A DNA stretch of 64,000 nucleotides from JAKQEM01 sp964391185 (GCA_964391185.1 CAYMIX010000006.1:23297-87296), one strand, 5' to 3'. Counted from the first letter of the stretch, positions 43,390-51,827 are shown. Translations and numbers: made by a program. The notes: generated from the sequence alone by a model not told the origin.

Positions 43390-44037
43390 ATGAACGTCTG
43401 GATGGTTGGTTACAGCATGGACAATCTGCCCCTGGAAAAGTTGGTCGAAGGCATTCTCTACCACTTGCCTTCGGCAGCACTGCTCTCGCTTCTCGGCGCT
43501 ATCGGCGCGGCGATCGTGCACTACTGGCGCCAGTGGCGGTACGGTGTTCGCATGCTTGTTCGTGTTGGATGGGTCGAGCAGCACGGTGAAGGGACTTCCC
43601 CAAGGCTGATCGATAAGGTCATCCTTGTCGGCTCCGCCCTTGAGCTTACGGGTAGCACGGATGCTGCCATTGCGCTCAAGCGAGCCTTCAGGAAGAAGAA
43701 GGGCAATGGAATGCTCGACGAGAAGTGCTGGCAGAAGGATCGTGCGCAGTGGGTCCTTAATCGGATCCGCAACAAGATCTCGCAGATGTTTGCCACGGGA
43801 GCCGTAGCGCGTGCGATGCAGGACGGTGGCGTGACTCGAGGAGAATTCGCGTTGTTGGCTTTCAGCCGCGGCGATGAAATTTCTGTGATGATGGCGCGTC
43901 GTGAAGATCTTGCATACTTCATGCGAAAAGAGCTGACAGGTGTCGGTTCGGATGAAAACGCAGAGATGGCCGCGCTTGCTGATGTCTACCTAAACATCGC
44001 GCAGCGGTGCGGTACGGTTGTAGTGTTGTACATGTGA
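43390..44037 (+). CDS. Hypothetical protein with N-terminal membrane helix
   Basis: 215 residues from ATG at 43390, with an AGGAG Shine-Dalgarno. One hydrophobic segment (about 26-45), then a charged helical soluble part (ALKRAFRKKKGNG, RIRNKISQMFATG, EFALLAFSRGDEISVMM). No family recognised. GC is high relative to flanking genes. Confidence 0.6.
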   Translation: MNVWMVGYSMDNLPLEKLVEGILYHLPSAALLSLLGAIGAAIVHYWRQWRYGVRMLVRVGWVEQHGEGTSPRLIDKVILVGSALELTGSTDAAIALKRAFRKKKGNGMLDEKCWQKDRAQWVLNRIRNKISQMFATGAVARAMQDGGVTRGEFALLAFSRGDEISVMMARREDLAYFMRKELTGVGSDENAEMAALADVYLNIAQRCGTVVVLYM

Positions 44038-44072
44038 ACGATGTTCTGATCTCAAGCAAGAAGGAGCAATGT

Positions 44073-44480
44073 ATGCAGATGATGCTTGCCTTCGGCATGA
44101 CCATCGGTATTGGTTTTTTTCTGTTTGCTGTATTCGTGCAGCAACAGACCTGCGAGCGAGGGAAAGGTCCTATCGGGCCACTCTGCGTCGTGTTCGTCAC
44201 GGTTGCATCAATTTGTGCGGTACACTGGTACCAGCACGAAGATGAGCTCGAGAAGTTGGACCATGGCAGGTTCAGCAGCCGTGCTCTGGCGAAACTGGAA
44301 CGCCGCATGTTCAGCGGGGGGACGTATCCGGAAGGATATGTGTCCTACAAGGAACGCGAAGAGAACCGTGCGGAAGCGATGACTCGCCTGAAGAAGCGGA
44401 TTGGCAACTTCCAATTGCTGATGGCGCTCTCTGCGGTTGGCGCGGTGGTGTCACTGATGCACAACAAGAAGGTGTTCTAG
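44073..44480 (+). CDS. Small membrane protein
   Basis: 135 residues from ATG at 44073, with AAGGAG 8 bases upstream. Three hydrophobic stretches (N-terminal, 35-55, and C-terminal) and a central charged region (YKEREENRAEAMTRLKKRI). Unknown function. Part of an apparent operon from 43263. Confidence 0.6.
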   Translation: MQMMLAFGMTIGIGFFLFAVFVQQQTCERGKGPIGPLCVVFVTVASICAVHWYQHEDELEKLDHGRFSSRALAKLERRMFSGGTYPEGYVSYKEREENRAEAMTRLKKRIGNFQLLMALSAVGAVVSLMHNKKVF

Positions 44481-44491
44481 AAAGGGGAAGA

Positions 44492-44611
44492 ATGATTGTG
44501 TGGTTGATGTGCATTGCCTGCTTGGTGCTCGCTGCTTCGCGCAAGCGGAGAAGAAGAGTGAGAGCAAGGAGGCGTGCCCGACGTGTGCGACGCTCATGGT
44601 GTCGCTGGTAA
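44492..44611 (+). CDS. Tiny membrane protein with Arg-rich tail
   Basis: 39 residues (MIVWLMCIACLVLAASRKRR...). One hydrophobic helix then a very Arg-rich tail. A GGGGAAG Shine-Dalgarno-like run precedes the ATG. Followed by a hairpin. Could act at the membrane-nucleic acid interface, but nothing shows it. Confidence 0.45.
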   Translation: MIVWLMCIACLVLAASRKRRRRVRARRRARRVRRSWCRW

Positions 44612-44627
44612 TGATGGTTCACACAAC

Positions 44628-44650
44628 GCCCGGCGCACAGTGCGCCGGGC
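44628..44650 (+). promoter_or_regulatory. Intercistronic hairpin
   Basis: GCCCGGCGCA / TGCGCCGGGC stem, 3-base loop, followed by ACATCTCATTCT and the next gene 24 bases later. No T-run, so it is more like a processing or stabilising hairpin than a terminator; compare 45858-45879 and 46936-46957. Confidence 0.6.
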
Positions 44651-44674
44651 ACATCTCATTCTGTGGAGTTTCCA

Positions 44675-45109
44675 ATGGTGGCAGCTGACATTTCTCTTGC
44701 CATGTTACTTAGTTTTTTTGAGTGCTTGTGTTTGAATATTGTGTTTCCCATCAATAATTTGAGGCTCCGCATCCTGGTGCTGCTGCCCTGCTTTGTCTGT
44801 TTAACTCTTGCGTTCATGGTAGGCCAAGTTAGGATGCATCAGATTGCCGACCTTAATAAAATCGAGTGGGAAAACAGTCTGACGAAGGATGACGTGACCA
44901 TCACCTCGATCGAAGCTCCCTTGGGGTTGAACTCTTGGACCGGGTACGCCCTCATCGGCACCGACAAAAACCCGGAGCGGTTGATCGTTGATGTTGCCAT
45001 GATGAACGAGAACAGGGATGCCAAGGTTGGCGACCGGTTCCGCATCAAGCGGCACGCATCTCGTGTTGTCGAAATCAAACAGTTAGAAAAGGAGGAAGAG
45101 AAGAAGTGA
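44675..45109 (+). CDS. Membrane-anchored hypothetical protein
   Basis: 144 residues from ATG at 44675 with GTGGAG upstream. Two hydrophobic stretches (about 5-25 and 33-52), then a beta-rich domain (APLGLNSWTGYALIGTDKNPERLIVDVAMMN, VGDRFRIKRHASRVVEIKQ) that looks like a small OB-type or phage-like domain. Last gene before the duplicated 3' element and a terminator. Confidence 0.55.
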   Translation: MVAADISLAMLLSFFECLCLNIVFPINNLRLRILVLLPCFVCLTLAFMVGQVRMHQIADLNKIEWENSLTKDDVTITSIEAPLGLNSWTGYALIGTDKNPERLIVDVAMMNENRDAKVGDRFRIKRHASRVVEIKQLEKEEEKK

Positions 45110-45111
45110 CT

Positions 45112-45159
45112 TCTTGAACCCACGCGGTTCAGGACACGCTCTGGCCACACGGCTAGAGA
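45112..45159 (+). ncRNA. Duplicated structured 3' element (copy 1)
   Basis: A 48-bp segment identical to 48035-48082. It can form two hairpins: TGAACC-CACGC-GGTTCA and CTCTGGCC-ACAC-GGCTAGAG. Each copy lies directly after a coding region and is followed by a different terminator. Identity across both stems suggests a conserved RNA structure; type unknown. Confidence 0.6.
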
Positions 45160-45163
45160 CCGG

Positions 45164-45190
45164 CCCAGGTAGCAATGCCTGGGTTTTTTT
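45164..45190 (+). terminator. Rho-independent terminator after 3' element copy 1
   Basis: CCCAGG ... CCTGGG stem followed by seven T. Confidence 0.8.
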
Positions 45191-45215
45191 AGTTAATGCA
45201 TTTGCATACGGTGAT

Positions 45216-45310
45216 ATGTACCTCCATGTGGTGGCTTTGGCCACTCTTTATACAAGTACGATGATAGCTGCGCATCCACAAGGTGCTTGGTCATTCACAG
45301 CAACGGCCGG
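45216..45310 (+). other. Diverged duplicate of the 43.15 kb control region
   Basis: GGCCACTC, TTATA, CATTCAC and CAACGGC recur here in the same order and similar spacing as in 43165-43240. It is the main content of the gene-free stretch 45191-45320, upstream of a second promoter. Confidence 0.4.
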
Positions 45311-45320
45311 TTACTCATTA

Positions 45321-45348
45321 TTGACAAGATACACAAAAGTTATACAAT
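45321..45348 (+). promoter_or_regulatory. Sigma-70-type promoter
   Basis: TTGACA (45321-45326), 16 bases, TACAAT (45343-45348). It would give an mRNA leader of about 150 bases before 45502. Confidence 0.6.
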
Positions 45349-45501
45349 ATCGCGGATTTTTGCCAGTTTTACTATGTAGAAATCGCGATCGTTTACATCA
45401 ATGTTTTCAGAAAGGAGTTTGAGAAAGTCGTTCAATATATAAGTGTCTCATCGGCGTTTTAAAGTGAAACGTCGATACCCATCAACAGTAGGAGCTGAAC
45501 C

Positions 45502-45819
45502 ATGAAAGTCGAGTATGTGCCCGTGCGCTGCCCCGCTTGGGGTTGGCGCTTGTTCGCGACGGCGATCTTGTTTTTGTCGATGCTTGTGGCTAACCAGGCC
45601 TATAAAGCTGTCGGCGGGGCAACCGAAGGGGAGCTTGCTGTGAAGCAGCTCTCGGAAGATCCGCAGGAGCGGGCAATCGGCCGGGCAGCTGCCCAGGCCA
45701 ACCTGCCCGGACTTGTCTGGGCGATCGCTGGTGGTGGCCTGTTGGCTGTGTGGGTGCCGTATGCGTACGGCCTCGTGCGCTACAACATGGCCATCGATGG
45801 GGATAACCTCCCCGCTTAG
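45502..45819 (+). CDS. Small two-helix membrane protein
   Basis: 105 residues with a clear TAGGAG Shine-Dalgarno 7-8 bases before the ATG. Two hydrophobic stretches (about 15-32 and 68-92). No family recognised. It heads the operon with the two SPFH lipoproteins. Confidence 0.6.
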   Translation: MKVEYVPVRCPAWGWRLFATAILFLSMLVANQAYKAVGGATEGELAVKQLSEDPQERAIGRAAAQANLPGLVWAIAGGGLLAVWVPYAYGLVRYNMAIDGDNLPA

Positions 45820-45857
45820 GCGTCGACATGGTGTCGGCGCTCGTCGATGACAAACCG

Positions 45858-45879
45858 TGCCGCGGTGAGTGCCGCGGCA
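45858..45879 (+). promoter_or_regulatory. Duplicated leader hairpin before SPFH lipoprotein 1
   Basis: TGCCGCGG / CCGCGGCA stem with a 6-base loop, inside a 49-bp segment (45843-45891) that recurs at 46921-46969 with a single change in the loop. It is followed by CATCTCTCTTCTC and the ATG at 45907. Confidence 0.7.
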
Positions 45880-45906
45880 TCTCTCTTCTCAGCAAAGGTC
45901 TCAGCA

Positions 45907-46908
45907 ATGAAACGCATGATGTTCGGTGCGGCGGCGGTGGCAGTGATGACGATGATCGGATGCGGGCCGGCGAAGGTCGAGCGCATCGTGAACGTCGGAG
46001 CGTCGGATACGGCGTTCGTCGTGAACCTGGAGGACGGACCGTCCAGCCAGGCCAAGATGAACAGCCTGTCCTACTTGCAGGAGAAGAAGGTCAGCGCGAA
46101 GCAGATTACGATCGCGCAGAAGGTCCATGATACCGGCCGGTGGCCGGGTGACTTCAAGTACATTCCGGTGACGCGTGTCATCGCGGTGAACCGTCTCGCA
46201 ATCACGCGGGACTGGACGCCGGAGACTCAGCCGTTGGAAGTCGAGTCGCTGGACCAGATCAATTTCAGCCTGGGGGCGACGATTCAAGCGCGTATCGATG
46301 AACTCGATGCCGCCCTGTATCTGTCGCACTACGGCTCCGAGCCGAGTGCGGAAGCCGAGAGCAAGGACGTGCTCTACATTGCGCGTCCTCTCTCAACGAT
46401 CGTCGATTCGAACGTGCGGAGCTACTGCCAGTCTCGCCTCTTTTACTACTTCGGGAGTCAAACCCTGGAGGACGGAAAGGGGAAGAAGGCAGAGTTCTTC
46501 AACACGGTTGAGGGCGAGGTGAAGGCTTACTTCAAGGGCCGCGGGATCACCATTGATTCCTTTGGTCCGAAGGGTGGCATGAACTACGCGAATAAGGACA
46601 TTCGCGACGCGCTCAGCGACAATTACATCGCGGAGAGCGACCAAAACGTGGCGGAACAGGAACGCCTCGCCATGATTCCGCAGAATGAGCAGATGGTCAG
46701 CAATGCCATCGCTCAGCGGGAAGCGGCGGAGAAATTCCTGGACGCCAAGGACGCGATCCTCATGACCTACCAGATGGAGATCCAGAAGACCCTGGCTGGC
46801 GCGCGATTGGCGCGGGCTAAGAAGTGGGACGGCAACATGCCTGTGAACCTTCTGCCTTCGGGCGGACAGGGGCCGCAGATGTTGCTGTCTGTCGAAGGCA
46901 AGAAGTGA
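45907..46908 (+). CDS. SPFH-domain lipoprotein, paralogue 1
   Basis: 333 residues. Signal peptide with lipobox (MTMIGC), then an SPFH/band-7-like domain (about 50-220: VTRVIAVNRLAITRDW, INFSLGATIQARI, GRGITIDSFG) and a C-terminal coiled coil (NEQMVSNAIAQREAAEKFLDAKDAI) ending KWDGNMPVNLLPSGG, a common end of prohibitin-like proteins. SPFH proteins form membrane-associated rings that hold other proteins. The start at 45907 gives the signal peptide; the frame stays open further upstream. Confidence 0.7.
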   Translation: MKRMMFGAAAVAVMTMIGCGPAKVERIVNVGASDTAFVVNLEDGPSSQAKMNSLSYLQEKKVSAKQITIAQKVHDTGRWPGDFKYIPVTRVIAVNRLAITRDWTPETQPLEVESLDQINFSLGATIQARIDELDAALYLSHYGSEPSAEAESKDVLYIARPLSTIVDSNVRSYCQSRLFYYFGSQTLEDGKGKKAEFFNTVEGEVKAYFKGRGITIDSFGPKGGMNYANKDIRDALSDNYIAESDQNVAEQERLAMIPQNEQMVSNAIAQREAAEKFLDAKDAILMTYQMEIQKTLAGARLARAKKWDGNMPVNLLPSGGQGPQMLLSVEGKK

Positions 46909-46935
46909 TGTTTCGGAAGTGTCGATGACAAACCG

Positions 46936-46957
46936 TGCCGCGGCGAGTGCCGCGGCA
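46936..46957 (+). promoter_or_regulatory. Duplicated leader hairpin before SPFH lipoprotein 2
   Basis: Second copy of the 49-bp leader (46921-46969), with the same TGCCGCGG / CCGCGGCA stem. The ATG of the second SPFH gene is 28 bases after the stem. Confidence 0.7.
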
Positions 46958-46985
46958 TCTCTCTTCTCAACAGAAAGTTCCAAAG

Positions 46986-48026
46986 ATGAAACGCTTCAGC
47001 AGTCTGATCGCCGCGGCGTCTGTCGCAGCGATGGTGATGATTCTGACGATCGGATGTGCCGGTCCCTACAAGGAAGCTGTCTTCACCGAGTTGGATAGCG
47101 ATGAACTCGCGTTCGTCGTCCCGACCGAAGGGGATGGCAAGAAGCAGGGGAGCAGTGGTTCGGTGGACGAGATGGCGAAGCTCCAGAAGCTCAACACACA
47201 GCGAATTTACATCCCGCAGCGCGAGAGCAGCACGGGGCGCGCCTGGTGGAACTACAAGTACGTTCCGGAAGCCGTGGTTCTCACGGTCAGCCGGGAACCC
47301 GTGACGCGTGACTGGACGCAACCCCCGGCTAACGGGACGTCCAAGCACGATGACGCGATCTCCGCCGAATCGAAGGAAGGCATTGCCTTTACGATCGGTG
47401 CGACCATCTCCGCTCATATCAAGGAGGGAGATGAGGCGACGTACTTGTACTACTACGCCGGACGGCCGCTGGAAGAGACCATTGACCAGAACATCCGGGG
47501 TTCCGTGCAGGAGTTCATCGCAAAGAGGTTGAACGAGTTCGACCTGACGACGTGTCAGAAGCAGAAGAACGTCGTGTTCGATGAAGCGTTCAAGGACATC
47601 GCGGCCTTCTATGCAACGAAGGGAATCACGATCGACTACCTCGGCGGCATCAACGGATTTACGTACGTTGAGCCGAGGATTCAACAATCGATCGACAACG
47701 CCTTCATCCGGACGATGGAGGAGGAGATCAACAAGAAGCGCAAGGTTGCGCAGGACACGCGCAACAAGATCCTCGTTGCCAAGGCGGAAGCCGAAGCGAA
47801 GTCGGCGCAGGAACTGTTCAAGGCCGAAGAAGCCTTGAAGCTCAAGACTGCGCTCGAAGTCGTCAAGGCCGATGCCGAGGCGGTGAAGGAAGCATCAGGG
47901 AAGTGGCAGGGCAAGTTGCCTCTCGGCATCATGTCCGCCGGCAGCGGATTGCTGTTCGGACTCGATAAGAGTGGCGATTCCATGGACTTGTCGAAGCTGC
48001 TGGTTGCACCGGTGAAACAGAAATGA
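46986..48026 (+). CDS. SPFH-domain lipoprotein, paralogue 2
   Basis: 346 residues. Lipobox around LTIGC (Cys about 23), SPFH-like domain (VVLTVSREPVTRDW, IAFTIGATISAHI, KGITIDYLGGINGF) and an Ala/Glu/Lys-rich coiled coil (EEEINKKRKVAQDTRNKILVAKAEAEAKSAQ) ending KWQGKLPLGIMSAGSG. It shares motif order with the upstream paralogue but is well diverged. Attachment as lipoproteins, with two different copies in tandem, is unusual for SPFH proteins. Confidence 0.7.
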   Translation: MKRFSSLIAAASVAAMVMILTIGCAGPYKEAVFTELDSDELAFVVPTEGDGKKQGSSGSVDEMAKLQKLNTQRIYIPQRESSTGRAWWNYKYVPEAVVLTVSREPVTRDWTQPPANGTSKHDDAISAESKEGIAFTIGATISAHIKEGDEATYLYYYAGRPLEETIDQNIRGSVQEFIAKRLNEFDLTTCQKQKNVVFDEAFKDIAAFYATKGITIDYLGGINGFTYVEPRIQQSIDNAFIRTMEEEINKKRKVAQDTRNKILVAKAEAEAKSAQELFKAEEALKLKTALEVVKADAEAVKEASGKWQGKLPLGIMSAGSGLLFGLDKSGDSMDLSKLLVAPVKQK

Positions 48027-48034
48027 AGTGGACG

Positions 48035-48082
48035 TCTTGAACCCACGCGGTTCAGGACACGCTCTGGCCACACGGCTAGAGA
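48035..48082 (+). ncRNA. Duplicated structured 3' element (copy 2)
   Basis: Exact 48-bp copy of 45112-45159, two hairpins, 8 bases after the stop of SPFH gene 2, again followed by a terminator. Confidence 0.6.
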
Positions 48083-48084
48083 GC

Positions 48085-48115
48085 AACCCAGCACACGGAT
48101 GTGCTGGGTTTTTTT
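48085..48115 (+). terminator. Rho-independent terminator after 3' element copy 2
   Basis: AACCCAGCAC-ACGGAT-GTGCTGGGTT stem-loop followed by five more T. It marks the right end of the Shine-Dalgarno island. Confidence 0.9.
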
Positions 48116-48215
48116 GTGATTCATGGTCTTGTTGTATAAAAAAGTTGTACTGCAACTTTGTTTAACATGAAGTCAACGGGACTGATGTAAGAAACTCTTA
48201 GCATAATGCGTCTAA

Positions 48216-51200
48216 ATGTTTTCACATCTATTTCTTTCGCTCCATTCTTCTATGCATATGAATATGAAGAAACATATCGCAGGTCTCAGTGCACTTGCTG
48301 TTGGGACCGTGTCACTGGTGTTGCCTGTTTTTGCGGCGCCAGTAGTTACATTATCGGGTAATGCCTACGAAGGAGGTGGCGTTGCGACACTCGTATCACT
48401 CGCTCCCACTGGATTTGGCGCGCTGAATTTTGCTTTTTCCGGCGCTACGTTCGGAAGTCTTACGCAGCTTTCTGCTGATTACAATGTGACGAACGATGAT
48501 TGTGGAGCAGGTTCTCCCCGATTCTCTATCGCAGTTGATAAGGACAACAACGGTAGTGCAGATGGAAGTGTCTGGGTTTACTTTGGACCATCACCAAGTT
48601 TTACCGATTGTGCACCAGGAACACTGACAACAGGAAACCTGATCGGCAATACTGATGCTGGAAGATTTGATTTCACATCACTTGGTGGCCCACTTGGCAC
48701 ATATGCGGATGCTCCAGCAAATGTCATGAGCGGAACGGTAAAGCGCATCAGCATTGTTGTTGATTCTGGATGGAATGCCCCCGCAGCCAACGATGGTGAT
48801 GGCGAACAGACGATCACGATCGATAACGTGAATATCAACGGCGACATATATACCTTTGATGCTCCTGCATGTGTTCCAAGTACGACATTCGATACATTTA
48901 ATCTTGGCACGGTAAACGGTCAGGGGGGATGGATGGTCACGGGTCCCTATGACCAGGGCATTATGATCAATAACTACGGATTCCCAACATTTGGATGCAA
49001 GACGTTGCGTATTTCAAATGCTGTGACGTCCGGTTCATTTGGTGATCAGACATTCTCTCCTTCCAATGTAAATGAAGCAGGAGAAGTGGATTCTGTAAAC
49101 GGTGGTATGTCCGGCGGCACACGTCAGAATCATTTCGAAGCCGAATTTGATTTCGCAACGACCTCTAAGAAACGGCAGACCGGATCCGTGCTCTCAATAT
49201 CACCAGATCGAGGAGATGGGGCACGAATGAGTTTCATTCGTCTTACTGATTCCGGAGCGGGTATTGATGTGGAATTCGCTGATGTACAGAGTGTAATCGA
49301 TCCCGCGAATTTTGTTATTACAAAGATTGCAACAGGTCTTTCTCGAAATACTCCACACAAAATTACATTCGATATGCACTTCAATGACGGCCCATCGAAC
49401 GACGTCGTGAAAATTTACATCGACGGTGTTCTCAAGCACACGGGAACGAGCTGGGAAAACTATTACCGCTACGATGATGAATCGCAGGGGGCACCACATG
49501 ATCCAGCGCTCGAAAATAAGAGCCGCACTGTCGATTCGTTGCTCTTCCGCGCAGGAGGAACGGCTGCCCCAAGCACAGATGATATGGGATACATCTTCGA
49601 TAATATCTCAATGACTTCGTCCACGCTTGTGCCAGTTACGTCACCACTCTTCTGGGCGGAAGAAGATGCGACACAAGTGAAAGTGGATTGGAAGGCTGTG
49701 GCAGGTGCGGTGAACTACACGGTGTATCACTCGCCGAACAACACAACATTCACGCCTGTGTATACTGGTTCAGGACTTACATTTACGCATCCAGTCGCAG
49801 TAAACACAGATAACTATTACAAAGTGACGGCAGAAAATGGATTAGGTGAATCTGCATCGGGTTCTACTGTTCCGGCAAAATATGCAGGAACAAAAGATGT
49901 GGTGATTGATGACGCTCAAATGACAACAGATTTCAATGCAAGCGGTACAGCTACGCCTACCGGTGCATGGACTGGATATGATGTGAACAACGCATCTCCG
50001 GCTGTCCAAGATATTCTCGGTTATGCAGTTGGTGGTGATAACAATTCCATCGTCGGTGCATATGCTGGTCAGTCGTTTGACTGGACGACAGCAGCGCCAT
50101 TGAATGGTATGTACGATGTGTTTGTTACATACATCTGTGATTCTTCACGCGGAACGGCTGCATATAATGTTTTCTCCGGCGCAACACAATTAAACTCCGG
50201 TGCACTCTTGGTGAACCAGGCACTGCGCACATCTGATAATTCTGCATGTGGCTCACAGAGTGGCGATGCAACCACGCAGACATTCTGGAAGAAAATTGGA
50301 AACTTCCAGATTACAGGCGTCGGTCGCGTACAACTCGTCTCTGCAACAGGAAATAATATTATCGCTGATGCTGTTGCGTTCCATAAGACAGGAAATGCTT
50401 CGAGCTCTGCTGCGTCTTCATCGTTACCTGCAAGTTCTTCCTCTTCTTCCATCGTAAGCTGCACAATTCCATCAGCAAACTTAGCTGGATACTGGAAGCT
50501 TGATGAAAACGGCGGAACAACCGCGATCGATTCCGCAGGTGCCGACAATACTGGAACAGAAGAAAATGGACCGGTGTATGTCGCAGGCACTCCTTCTGTT
50601 ACGCCAAATACATCCGCACTTGATTTCGATGGCACGAACGATCAGGTACGAATTGCAAACAGCGGCGACTTTAACTATGGCACGACGAACTTCACTATTT
50701 CTACATTCCTTAAGACCACAACGGGTGACCGTTCTGTGCTGGGACACTTCGATAACCAGGGTCCTGGATATCGTGGCTGGGGACTTTATCTGTATTCCAC
50801 GAACCGTGTGAACTTCTTCGGTTATGGTGATGCAGGAGTGAATGACACTTCCGTTACAGCTCCAACCATCCTCGATGGAAACTGGCACAACGTTGCGGGT
50901 GTATTCACACGCACAGGTCCATCACTGAAGATCGATACATACGTTGATGGTGTACTTGCCGGAACAAGCACGGTGAACGTCGGCGATATGTCTATCACAA
51001 CCGATCTTCTCCTTGGTAAATATTTGTTCCAGCCAAACTTTGATGGCTCACTGGATGACGTGCGCGTGTATAGCAGTGCACTCTCAGCAGCAGAAATAGC
51101 AGCAATCGCAGGAATTTGTCCTGCAAGCTCCTCGAGTAGCTCAGCTCCAGCAAGTTCTTCTGCACCTGCGAGCAGTAGCGTCGCCGCAGTTCCGCAGTGC

Positions 51201-51761
51201 GATGGTCAGATGGCAACTATTTATGTGAACGGCAATAACAAAATCATCGGCGGACTACAAAACGGTCAGACATTTAATGGTATCTTGAATGGTACCAATG
51301 GCAACGACGTTATTGTTGGAACGTCAGGTAATGACAAGATTGAAGGTAACAATGGTAACGATGTGATCTGCGGACTCGCCGGGAACGACAAGCTCGATGG
51401 GGGAAACGGCATCGACAAATTGTTCGGTGATGCAGGTAACGACAAGCTGGATGGAGGTAACGCGCAGGACTATCTCTATGGCGGCACCGATGCGGACCAA
51501 CTGGATAGTGGTAACGGTGACGACTTCCTCGCTGGTGGAACAGGCAATGACAAGCTTGATTCCGGTTCAGGTAATGACATCCTCTGTGGTGGTGCGGACA
51601 CCGACAAACTTGAAGCAGGAAGTGCGAACGACAAGCTCGATGGCGGGCCTGGCACAGACTCACTCGATGCTGAAAGTGGTTCTGATATCTGCCGCAACGG
51701 CGAATCACTCAATAGCTGTGAGAACACCGTCGCAGCGATTCCGGAGTGTGCAGGGTTCTGA
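48216..51761 (+). CDS. Modular secreted surface protein (Golvesin/LamG/RTX-like repeats)
   Basis: 1181 residues from ATG 48216 (CATAAT hexamer 8 bases upstream); start may be at 48252-48264. Signal peptide, N-terminal and second lectin-like beta domains (about 35-480), a fibronectin-like stretch, a Golvesin/Xly-type domain (about 565-730), a Ser-rich linker, a LamG-like domain (about 755-970), another Ser linker, and 8-9 GNDKLDGG-type nonapeptide repeats of the calcium-binding RTX kind (about 1020-1165), then a Cys-bearing end. Probably an adhesin or glycan-binding surface protein; calcium binding is inferred. Confidence 0.75.
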   Translation: MFSHLFLSLHSSMHMNMKKHIAGLSALAVGTVSLVLPVFAAPVVTLSGNAYEGGGVATLVSLAPTGFGALNFAFSGATFGSLTQLSADYNVTNDDCGAGSPRFSIAVDKDNNGSADGSVWVYFGPSPSFTDCAPGTLTTGNLIGNTDAGRFDFTSLGGPLGTYADAPANVMSGTVKRISIVVDSGWNAPAANDGDGEQTITIDNVNINGDIYTFDAPACVPSTTFDTFNLGTVNGQGGWMVTGPYDQGIMINNYGFPTFGCKTLRISNAVTSGSFGDQTFSPSNVNEAGEVDSVNGGMSGGTRQNHFEAEFDFATTSKKRQTGSVLSISPDRGDGARMSFIRLTDSGAGIDVEFADVQSVIDPANFVITKIATGLSRNTPHKITFDMHFNDGPSNDVVKIYIDGVLKHTGTSWENYYRYDDESQGAPHDPALENKSRTVDSLLFRAGGTAAPSTDDMGYIFDNISMTSSTLVPVTSPLFWAEEDATQVKVDWKAVAGAVNYTVYHSPNNTTFTPVYTGSGLTFTHPVAVNTDNYYKVTAENGLGESASGSTVPAKYAGTKDVVIDDAQMTTDFNASGTATPTGAWTGYDVNNASPAVQDILGYAVGGDNNSIVGAYAGQSFDWTTAAPLNGMYDVFVTYICDSSRGTAAYNVFSGATQLNSGALLVNQALRTSDNSACGSQSGDATTQTFWKKIGNFQITGVGRVQLVSATGNNIIADAVAFHKTGNASSSAASSSLPASSSSSSIVSCTIPSANLAGYWKLDENGGTTAIDSAGADNTGTEENGPVYVAGTPSVTPNTSALDFDGTNDQVRIANSGDFNYGTTNFTISTFLKTTTGDRSVLGHFDNQGPGYRGWGLYLYSTNRVNFFGYGDAGVNDTSVTAPTILDGNWHNVAGVFTRTGPSLKIDTYVDGVLAGTSTVNVGDMSITTDLLLGKYLFQPNFDGSLDDVRVYSSALSAAEIAAIAGICPASSSSSSAPASSSAPASSSVAAVPQCDGQMATIYVNGNNKIIGGLQNGQTFNGILNGTNGNDVIVGTSGNDKIEGNNGNDVICGLAGNDKLDGGNGIDKLFGDAGNDKLDGGNAQDYLYGGTDADQLDSGNGDDFLAGGTGNDKLDSGSGNDILCGGADTDKLEAGSANDKLDGGPGTDSLDAESGSDICRNGESLNSCENTVAAIPECAGF

Positions 51762-51779
51762 TCGCTGATCAGTAATAAG

Positions 51780-51811
51780 GATCCCCTGGGTAAAACCGGG
51801 GGATTTCTTTA
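51780..51811 (+). terminator. Terminator after the modular surface protein
   Basis: TCCCCTGGGT-AAA-ACCGGGGGA stem followed by TTTCTTT. Confidence 0.75.
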
Positions 51812-51827
51812 AATGCTCAAAATGTGT

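Noticed and set aside
45409..45451. Leader peptide gene (13 codons) after the promoter at 45321
   Set aside because: The frame is short and its AAGGAG lies inside it, not before the ATG; no support.
42149..48115. Prophage
   Set aside because: No integrase, capsid, portal or terminase is visible; only small membrane proteins and SPFH proteins, so I keep it as an island of unknown type.
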